From contig NZ_LT670819.1 in the NCBI RefSeq assembly GCF_900129855.1, positions 7,874,001 to 7,938,000 of the forward strand: DNA of 64,000 nucleotides, written 5' to 3'. The notes below the pieces were generated by a model. The model worked only from the letters and a program-made list of their open reading frames with translations. It ran no database searches and had not been told where the DNA came from. Made by a program: the position numbers and the translations under genes. Shown in pieces: positions 58,588-64,000 of this stretch; the first letter of the stretch is position 1; each line of letters starts with the position of its first letter. Source of the DNA: Streptomyces sp. 3214.6 (lineage in GTDB: Bacteria; Actinomycetota; Actinomycetes; Streptomycetales; Streptomycetaceae).

Positions 58588-59592
58588 GTGCGCCGACGCT
58601 CACTCATCCTTGCCGCCGTACCCGCGGGACTGGTCACTCTCTCCGCGTGCGGTGACGACAAGTCCGACTCGAGCAAGGCGAGCGACGGCAAGTCGCCCTC
58701 GGCCTCGGGCACGTCGGCCCCGCCGCCTCCGAAGATCGTCGACGGTCCGTTGCCGGCCATCACGGCGGGGGTGAAGTTCGGTGAGAAACCGACGATCGCC
58801 AAGGGCAGCGGTGAGCCTTCGGACCAGCTTGCGGTGAAGACGGTGATCGCGGGCAGCGGGAAGGCGGTCGCGGAGGGTGACTACATCCAGGCCAACTGCG
58901 TCGGTCAGATCTGGGACACCGCGAAGATTCTCGTCAACACCTACGAAACCAAGAAGCCGCTGCTCACCCGGCTTGCGCCGGGTGCCACCATCGACGGCTG
59001 GCGGTATGCCCTGACGGGTAGGAAGACGGGCAGCCGGGTGCAGTTCTCCGTGCCGCCGACCTGGGGTTTCGGTAAGGACGGCGATGCGCAGGCGGGCATC
59101 AAGGGCACCGACACGCTGGTGTTCGTGTTCGACATCCAGGACGCGTTCGGTGCGAAGAGCTCGGCCAAGGGCAAGGTGGTGGCTCAGGACGGCGCCGGTG
59201 TGCCGAAGGTCGGCACGAACACCGACGGCAAGGCTCCCTCGGTGGAGGTTCCCAAGTCGAAGGCGCCGACCAAGCTGGTGGCGGAGTACGTGATCGAGGG
59301 CGACGGCGCCGTGCTCGCGGCGGACGACACCGTGTTGGTGCAGTACAAGGGCGTCATCTGGAACACGGGCAAGGAGTTCGACTCGACGTACAGCCGCAAG
59401 GAGCTGACGTCGTTCTCGTTGCAGCAGGTGGTCAAGGGCTGGGCGCAGGGGCTGATCGGGCGGAAGGTGGGCAGCCGGGTCGTCATCGTGGTTCCGCCGG
59501 CGCTGGGTTACGGCGACAACCCGCCGCAGGGCAGCGGCATCGGGAAGGACGACACGATGGTGTTCACGGTGGACATCCTCGCCAAGGCGTGA
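58588..59592 (+). CDS. Lipoprotein with two FKBP-type domains
   Basis: A 334-residue FKBP-type peptidyl-prolyl isomerase lipoprotein. The signal RRRSLILAAVPAGLVTL ends in a lipobox LSAC (Cys about 21). The first FKBP-like domain (about 75-175; VAEGDYIQANCVGQIW, LAPGATIDGWRYALTGRKTGSRVQFSVPP) lacks several consensus active-site residues. The second (about 240-334; DTVLVQYKGVIWNTGKEFDST, VVKGWAQGLIGRKVGSRVVIVVPP, GYGDNPPQGSGI) is closer to active FKBPs. It acts outside the membrane on protein folding. The GTG start follows GAGGCTTCATC. A cytoplasmic FKBP gene comes next. Confidence 0.92.
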   Translation: MRRRSLILAAVPAGLVTLSACGDDKSDSSKASDGKSPSASGTSAPPPPKIVDGPLPAITAGVKFGEKPTIAKGSGEPSDQLAVKTVIAGSGKAVAEGDYIQANCVGQIWDTAKILVNTYETKKPLLTRLAPGATIDGWRYALTGRKTGSRVQFSVPPTWGFGKDGDAQAGIKGTDTLVFVFDIQDAFGAKSSAKGKVVAQDGAGVPKVGTNTDGKAPSVEVPKSKAPTKLVAEYVIEGDGAVLAADDTVLVQYKGVIWNTGKEFDSTYSRKELTSFSLQQVVKGWAQGLIGRKVGSRVVIVVPPALGYGDNPPQGSGIGKDDTMVFTVDILAKA

Positions 59593-59652
59593 GCCGGCGA
59601 AGGTGTAAGACTGTGCGTGTTGCCTTTCCGTGAGACATGCAGGAGCAGTGAC

Positions 59653-60024
59653 GTGAGCATTGACAAGCCCGAGATCGACTTCCCCGAAGGCGCGCCCCCG
59701 GCGGACCTCGAGATCAAGGACATCTGGGAGGGCGACGGCGAGGTCGCGCAGGCCGGTCAGACCGTCACCGTCCACTATGTGGGTGTCTCTTTCAGCACGG
59801 GTGAGGAGTTCGACGCCAGCTGGAACCGTGGGGCGCCGTTCCGCTTCCCGCTCGGTGGCGGCCGGGTCATCAAGGGCTGGGACCAGGGTGTGCAGGGCAT
59901 GAAGGTCGGCGGTCGTCGTCAGCTGACCATTCCCGCGCACCTCGCCTACGGCAACCAGAGCCCGACGCCGGCGATCAAGCCCGGGGAGACGCTGATCTTC
60001 GTGGTGGACCTGCTCGGGGTCTGA
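59653..60024 (+). CDS. Cytoplasmic FKBP-type peptidyl-prolyl isomerase
   Basis: A 123-residue single-domain FKBP. The active-site residues are present in VTVHYVGVSFSTGEEFDASWNRG (Tyr, Phe, Asp), RVIKGWDQGVQGMKVGGRRQLTIPAHLAYG (Val-Ile, Trp) and IFVVDLLGV. There is no signal peptide, so it acts in the cytoplasm. GGAGCAGTGAC precedes the GTG. It lies 60 bp after the FKBP lipoprotein and 130 bp before pafB. The association of these isomerases with pafA/pafBC is conserved in Streptomyces. Confidence 0.95.
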   Translation: MSIDKPEIDFPEGAPPADLEIKDIWEGDGEVAQAGQTVTVHYVGVSFSTGEEFDASWNRGAPFRFPLGGGRVIKGWDQGVQGMKVGGRRQLTIPAHLAYGNQSPTPAIKPGETLIFVVDLLGV

Positions 60025-60154
60025 TCGTCGTAGGAGAAGTGTTGATCGGCTGGGGTCCATGCCTGCCCGGGTGTGGGCCCTCGGCTTTTGTCCCGACGCC
60101 GCTGAGCGGTACGGTCGTCGATCGTAAGCACCATAGGGGAGGCGAAGGGCGTCG

Positions 60155-61132
60155 ATGGCCATTGCCAAGGCCGAGCGGCTGATGAACCTGGCGCTGTGTC
60201 TGCTCGGGACGCGGCGGCCGCTCAGCAAGCGTGAGCTGCGCGACTCCATCGAGGCTTACGTCGAGGCGTTCGGGCCGGGGCGGGGTGCGGCGGGGTCGGA
60301 CGACTCCTTCAACCGGATGTTCGAGCGGGACAAGGACGATCTGCGGGAGCTGGGCCTGGTCATCGAGACCGTGGAAAGCCTGGACGGCGAGATCGGCTAC
60401 CTCGCGCGCCGTGACAGCAACCGGCTGCCGGCCATCACGCTCGACGCCGAGGAGGCCGCGGCGCTGGGCCTGGCGGCCAAGGTGTGGCAGCAGGCCCGGC
60501 TGGCGGGTGCCGCGAGCGGTGCTCTGCAGAAGCTGCGCGCAGCGGGGCTGCCCGAGGACGTCGACCCCTACGAGGCGCATGGCGCGCTGGAGCCCCGGAT
60601 TCCGGTGCACGAGGCCGCGTTCGAGCCGTTGATGCTGGCCTGCCGGGACCGTCGGCCGGTCGTGTTCGACTACCGCAAGGCGACCGCCGCGCATCCGGAG
60701 CCGCGGCATGTCGAGCCGTGGGCGCTGGAGTGCTGGCGCGGTCACTGGTATCTGGCGGGGTTCGACCGTGACCGGGGCGCCGAGCGGGTGTTCCGGCTGT
60801 CGCGGATCACCGGGCGGGTGCGTTCGCGCGGGGCGGGTTTCACCGTTCCGGTCCCGGATGTCGTCACGGTGCGGGAGACGGTCGCGAGCTGGGCGGGGGA
60901 GACCGCCGACCGCAGTGCGCTGATCCGGCTGCGCGCGGGCGCCGGGTACCCGTTGCGGGCGAAGGCCAGTGCGGTGCGGGAACTCGGGGACGGCTGGGAC
61001 GAGTTGGAGATTCCGTACGGACACGGTCTGGACGCCTGGCTGGTGGAGTTCGGGCCGGACGTGGTGGTCCTGGACCCGGCCGAGCTGCGGGCGGACGTCG
61101 TGGACCGGCTGCGGGCCGTGGCCAAGGGCTGA
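60155..61132 (+). CDS. pafB: WYL-domain regulator PafB
   Basis: A 325-residue regulator with an N-terminal winged helix-turn-helix (LMNLALCLLGTRRPLSKRELRDSIEAY) and a WYL domain (CWRGHWYLAGFDRDRGAERVFRLSRITGRV) plus the WCX C-terminal extension. In mycobacteria PafB and PafC form a heterodimer that activates the LexA/RecA-independent DNA damage response, despite being encoded in the proteasome locus. The ATG follows GGGGAGGCGAAGGGCGTCG. It ends 18 nt before pafC, so both are co-transcribed. Confidence 0.95.
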   Translation: MAIAKAERLMNLALCLLGTRRPLSKRELRDSIEAYVEAFGPGRGAAGSDDSFNRMFERDKDDLRELGLVIETVESLDGEIGYLARRDSNRLPAITLDAEEAAALGLAAKVWQQARLAGAASGALQKLRAAGLPEDVDPYEAHGALEPRIPVHEAAFEPLMLACRDRRPVVFDYRKATAAHPEPRHVEPWALECWRGHWYLAGFDRDRGAERVFRLSRITGRVRSRGAGFTVPVPDVVTVRETVASWAGETADRSALIRLRAGAGYPLRAKASAVRELGDGWDELEIPYGHGLDAWLVEFGPDVVVLDPAELRADVVDRLRAVAKG

Positions 61133-61150
61133 GGGGGAGCGAGCAACACA

Positions 61151-62224
61151 GTGGCAGGCAAACCGGTCAGGCCGGCGAACGCGATCGACCAGACCCGGCG
61201 GATGCTCTCCCTGGTGACGTATCTCAGGGAGCGCCCCGGCGCGCGGATCGAGGACGTGGCGCGCGCGTTCGGGATCACGGAGGACGAGCTGGTCTCGGAC
61301 CTCGATGTGCTGCCCATGTGCGGCACCAGTTTCCGGGGCGGCGATCTCCTGGACATCGACACCGACGGTGAGCGCATCTGGTGGCACAACCCGGCCGCGC
61401 TCGGCGCGGAGGCCGCGGAGCCGCTGCGGCTGGCCGCGGACGAGGCGACGGCGTTGCTGGTGGCGGCCCGGGCGGTGTCCACGCTGCCGGGGCTGCGCGA
61501 GGGCGACCGGCAGGCGCTGCTGCGGGCGACGGCGAAGGTGGAGGCCGCGGCCGGTGAGGCGGCGGGCGCGAGCGCGCGTCTGTCGGTGACGTTCGAGTCG
61601 GAGGGCGGGGTCTTCGCGGACGTCGACCGGGCGATCTCGGAGCGGCGCCGGTTGTGGATCCGCTACTACTCGCCCGCGCGTGACGAGGTCACCGAGCGTG
61701 AGATCGACCCGATCCGGCTGGTCAGCGTCGGGCACACGTATGTGGAGGCCTGGTGCCGCCGTTCGGAGGCCCGGCGCACGTTCCGGCTGGACCGGGTCGC
61801 GGAGATCAGGATCCTCGACGAGCCGTCCGCGCCGCCCGAGATCGAGCTGCGGGACCTGTCGGAGGGGCTGGTGCAGCCGGCCGCGGAGGATCCGGAGGTC
61901 GTCGTCGAGGTCGGGCCGGGCGGCCGCTGGGTCGCCGAGTACTACCCGCACGACAGCGCCGATGAGCTTTCCGACGGCGGGCTGCGTATCACTTTGCGCA
62001 CGCCCGAACCGGCCTCGCTCAGGAGGCTGGCCCTGCGGCTGGGCCGGGACGGCCGGATCGTCTCGCCGCCGGACCTCGCCGACAGCGCCCGCCGGGCCGC
62101 CCGCGAGGCGCTGGCGGCCTACGACGGGATCGAGGCACAGGGGGCGGCGGGCGGGTCGCCCGCGGTGCAGGGCGAGCGGCCACGGGGTGACAGTCGGTTC
62201 GACGGGCGGGAGCAGGGGCTGTGA
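61151..62224 (+). CDS. pafC: WYL-domain regulator PafC
   Basis: A 357-residue partner of PafB. The helix-turn-helix region is RRMLSLVTYLRERPGARIEDVARAFGITEDELVSDLDVL. The WYL domain shows ISERRRLWIRYYSPARDEVTEREIDPIRLVSVGHTYVEAWCRRSEARRTFRLDRVAEI, and the WCX domain follows. Together with PafB it should recognise single-stranded DNA produced by damage and activate transcription. The GTG start has GAGGGGGAGCGAGCAACACA upstream. Its stop overlaps the GTG of the next gene by 4 nt. Confidence 0.94.
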   Translation: MAGKPVRPANAIDQTRRMLSLVTYLRERPGARIEDVARAFGITEDELVSDLDVLPMCGTSFRGGDLLDIDTDGERIWWHNPAALGAEAAEPLRLAADEATALLVAARAVSTLPGLREGDRQALLRATAKVEAAAGEAAGASARLSVTFESEGGVFADVDRAISERRRLWIRYYSPARDEVTEREIDPIRLVSVGHTYVEAWCRRSEARRTFRLDRVAEIRILDEPSAPPEIELRDLSEGLVQPAAEDPEVVVEVGPGGRWVAEYYPHDSADELSDGGLRITLRTPEPASLRRLALRLGRDGRIVSPPDLADSARRAAREALAAYDGIEAQGAAGGSPAVQGERPRGDSRFDGREQGL

Positions 62225-62511
62225 GCGAGTCGGTGACGTCCGATGTGCGGGGCATCTCGGTGGCGTCCGCGTTCGCGGGGATGCGCAGTGTGACCCCGGT
62301 GCGGTTCAGGGCGGGCTGTCCCGACTGCCGAAGCCATTTCGAGCTCGCCGCGAGCGCTCTGCTCCTGGCGATCGGCGGCTCCAGCCGCACCACGTTCTAC
62401 TCCTTCACCTGCCCGGACTGCGGGGCGGCCGTGCGCAAGCCGGCCGGGGAGCGGATCGTCGAACTGCTCACGGGTGGCGGGGTGCGGACCCTGCGGCTGC
62501 ACACCCCGTAG
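62221..62511 (+). CDS. Small zinc-ribbon-like protein
   Basis: A 96-residue protein with two CPDC knuckles (CPDCRSHFELAASALLLAIGGSSRTTFYSFTCPDCGAAVRKP), a probable single zinc ribbon. The N-terminus before it is not conserved-looking. The GTG start overlaps the pafC stop (GTGA), so it is translated with pafC. No enzyme motif is visible; a role in nucleic-acid or protein binding is possible. It is a conserved hypothetical in Streptomyces pafBC-tatA regions. Confidence 0.75.
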   Translation: MSESVTSDVRGISVASAFAGMRSVTPVRFRAGCPDCRSHFELAASALLLAIGGSSRTTFYSFTCPDCGAAVRKPAGERIVELLTGGGVRTLRLHTP

Positions 62512-62518
62512 CGGGGTC

Positions 62519-62524
62519 TAGGCT
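62519..62524 (+). promoter_or_regulatory. -10 box of a candidate leaderless promoter
   Basis: TAGGCT, 7 nt before the ATG at 62532: the same hexamer as before mshC and trmI. Confidence 0.5.
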
Positions 62525-62531
62525 CGGCCTC

Positions 62532-62726
62532 ATGTTCTGGCCGATGTTCGCGGTTGCCGTGGGTTTTGTGGGTCTCGCCGTTCTCGCGGTGTTCGCCGTG
62601 CGGGTCTTCCTGGAGGCGCAGCGGCTGGGCCGGCAGGTCGCGGAGTCCGCGCGGCGTATCGATCGGGCGGCACAGGACCTGGAACGGGCGGCCGTGAGCG
62701 CGGCCCGCGCCGTCGACACTCTGTGA
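62532..62726 (+). CDS. Small membrane-anchored protein
   Basis: A 64-residue protein with one N-terminal membrane helix (MFWPMFAVAVGFVGLAVLAV followed by FAVRVFLEA) and an amphipathic, Arg/Ala-rich cytoplasmic helix (RLGRQVAESARRIDRAAQDLERAAVSAARAV), probably a coiled coil. The layout resembles single-helix membrane scaffold proteins, but no function is known. It appears to have its own leaderless promoter and is separated from tatA by 283 bp. Confidence 0.7.
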   Translation: MFWPMFAVAVGFVGLAVLAVFAVRVFLEAQRLGRQVAESARRIDRAAQDLERAAVSAARAVDTL

Positions 62727-63009
62727 CGGCCGCGATGGGGTGCCGCGTGGAGCGCTGTCGCCGTCCTGTGAGTCCCGCGGCGAATGCGTTTTGGGCCACT
62801 TCGCCCTCCCGCGCCGGTGGTGGGGGCAGGTACGCTGCTGGTCGCGGCTCGGAGAACGAGGCCCGGACCGCTGACCGGGAGTACGCACGGGGATTGCCTC
62901 GCGTTTACCCCTGAGCGTTACGATCGCTGTCAACACGATCGTTCGGACAGGTGTCCGGCCGGTCGGACGGCATCCCGCCCCCGCAGCCTCGGTGAGAAGG
63001 TAAAGACTT
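62727..63009. other. 283-bp gap upstream of tatA
   Basis: No supported gene. It holds a dyad ACGATCG...CGATCGT (62920-62942) and a small hairpin CGGACA-GG-TGTCCG (62944-62957) about 60-90 nt before tatA. The tatA promoter probably lies near 62850-62930, but no clear -10/-35 pair was chosen. Confidence 0.45.
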
Positions 63010-63297
63010 ATGTTCGGAAGGCTCGGCGCCCCCGAGATCATTCTCATCCTCGTCGTCGTCATCCTGCTGTTCGGCGCCAAGAAGCTTCCCGACATGGCGC
63101 GCTCGCTCGGCAAGTCCGCTCGCATCCTCAAGAGCGAGGCCAAGGCGATGAAGGAAGAGGGCAGCAGCACGGCCACCCCGGCCGGCCCGCCCCACAACGA
63201 CGAGCAGCCCCCGGCGCAGCGCACCATCCAGGCCGCCCCCGGCGACGTGACCAGCTCCCGTCCGGTCACCGAGCCGACGGACACGACCAAGCGCTGA
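63010..63297 (+). CDS. tatA: Sec-independent translocase protein TatA
   Basis: A 95-residue TatA that polymerises to form the twin-arginine export path for folded proteins. It starts MFGRLGAPEIILILVVVILLFGAKKLPDMARSLGKSARIL, the membrane helix, FGxKKLP hinge and amphipathic helix of the family. The Ala/Pro-rich tail is disordered. GAGAAGGTAAAGACTT provides the ribosome binding site. tatC follows after 47 nt in the same direction; tatB is usually elsewhere in Streptomyces. Confidence 0.96.
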   Translation: MFGRLGAPEIILILVVVILLFGAKKLPDMARSLGKSARILKSEAKAMKEEGSSTATPAGPPHNDEQPPAQRTIQAAPGDVTSSRPVTEPTDTTKR

Positions 63298-63344
63298 CGC
63301 AGGGCCGGTGACCTCCGGCCCGCCGTACGAGATGGGAACGTGGG

Positions 63345-64000
63345 TTGCTGAAGTCTGCCCGCAAACAGGAGAAGGACCCCGAGGGGCGGATGCCCCTCGC
63401 GGATCATCTTCGTGAGCTGCGCAACCGGCTCGCGAAGGGCATGCTGGCGATCACGGTCGTGTCACTCGTGGTCGCGTTCTACAGCCAAGAGCTGATGAAC
63501 TTCCTGATGGACCCCGTTCCGAAGTGCACCACGGGGCTGGGCGAGTCCACAGGAGGCAAGTGCGCTGTCATCGCCTACACCGACCTCCTGTCGCCTTTCA
63601 CGACCACGGTGAAGGTCTGCTTCATGGCGGGCGTGATCCTCTCGAGCCCGGTCTGGCTGTACCAGTTGTGGGCGTTCATCGCGCCCGGCTTGCACAAGCA
63701 CGAGCGGAAGTACACGTACTGGTTCGTGTCGGGAGCCGTGCCGCTCTTCCTGGGTGGTGCTGCGCTCGCCTACACGGTGCTGCCCATCAGCATGCGCGTG
63801 CTCCTCGGCATCACGCCCGAGGGCTCGGCGAACATCCTGCCGATGGACAAGATCCTGGACTTCATCGTCCGGATGATCCTGGTCTTCGGCGCCGCCTTCG
63901 AGTTGCCGCTCCTGCTCGTCATGCTCAACTTCAGCGGCATGGTCACCGGGCGCAGGATGGCCGGCTGGTGGCGCGGTGTCGTCATGGGCGTCTTCATCTT
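63345..64000 (+). CDS. tatC: Sec-independent translocase protein TatC (3' end outside window)
   Basis: The first 218 codons of TatC, the Tat signal-peptide receptor. The TTG start gives LKSARKQEKDPEGRMPLADHLRELRNRLAKGMLAI, with the conserved LxxHLxELRxR motif. Membrane helices follow, including SPFTTTVKVCFMAGVILSSPVWLYQLWAFIAPGL, and KYTYWFVSGAVPLFLGGAALAYTVL. The acidic loop AFELPLLLVML near residue 185 holds the conserved Glu region. The frame is open at the right edge. The TTG lies 47 nt after tatA, so the two genes form one unit. Confidence 0.94.
   Translation, partial: MLKSARKQEKDPEGRMPLADHLRELRNRLAKGMLAITVVSLVVAFYSQELMNFLMDPVPKCTTGLGESTGGKCAVIAYTDLLSPFTTTVKVCFMAGVILSSPVWLYQLWAFIAPGLHKHERKYTYWFVSGAVPLFLGGAALAYTVLPISMRVLLGITPEGSANILPMDKILDFIVRMILVFGAAFELPLLLVMLNFSGMVTGRRMAGWWRGVVMGVFI

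Overview
The window is a stretch of a high-GC actinomycete chromosome, almost certainly from a Streptomyces. The evidence is the overall base composition, the many GTG starts, a chaplin with a sortase signal at the left edge, mycothiol ligase (mshC), the complete Pup-proteasome locus, a Streptomyces-type glycerol (gyl/glp) operon and a TatA/TatC pair at the right edge. From memory, the order of the flanking genes matches the S. coelicolor SCO1674 to SCO1632 region read backwards. No tRNA, rRNA, CRISPR array, insertion sequence or phage gene was seen.

Layout. 1-12.7 kb: end of a chaplin, a small DUF5703 gene, an acidic protein, a RecD2-like helicase relative with decayed motifs, an aldo/keto reductase, an LLM-type F420 oxidoreductase, a ferritin-like protein, a CorA transporter, then the actinobacterial cassette phosphomutase - DUF3090 - SCO1664 family - mshC, and parJ. 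12.8-28.8 kb: a sulfur-salvage island. A leftward operon encodes a BMP-type nucleoside ABC importer, a nucleoside phosphorylase, an MTA/SAH-type deaminase and a GntR regulator. mtnA faces a leftward mtnD-mtnC-mtnB operon. A rightward operon encodes a sugar-type ABC importer and methylthioribose kinase (mtnK). Two short Cys-Arg-ending leader peptides, not in any standard gene call, precede the two importer operons. 28.9-34.1 kb: gylR-glpF-glpK-glpD. 34.5-38.9 kb: metH and a HAD phosphatase. 39.3-44.4 kb: two orphan peptide-binding lipoproteins (the second with a TTA codon), an orphan response regulator and a RecB-type nuclease. 44.6-62.7 kb: the Pup-proteasome region (M50 protease, trmI, secreted protein, ferredoxin, arc, dop, pup, an endonuclease-VII-like protein, prcB, prcA, a lacI/MFS pair, pafA, two FKBP isomerases, pafB, pafC and two small proteins). 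63.0-64.0 kb: tatA and a truncated tatC.

How the genes fit together. In the salvage island two import routes appear to converge on methylthioribose-1-phosphate. Imported methylthioribose would be phosphorylated by MtnK. Imported methylthioadenosine-like nucleosides would be deaminated and phosphorolysed. MtnA, MtnB, MtnC and MtnD then rebuild the methionine keto-acid. metH, a few kilobases away, is the de novo route to methionine. The leader peptides suggest both importers respond to sulfur amino-acid supply, and a tandem operator-like array marks the GntR gene. In the proteasome region Dop deamidates Pup (which ends in Gln here), PafA ligates it, Arc unfolds substrates and PrcBA degrades them; PafBC is the DNA-damage activator.

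Regulation visible in the sequence includes six genes whose -10 box lies 6-7 nt before the ATG (candidate leaderless mRNAs), a matching pair of probable GylR operators, palindromes before the LLM and DUF3090 genes, and strong terminator hairpins between most transcription units. All functions were assigned by reading motifs, without database searches.
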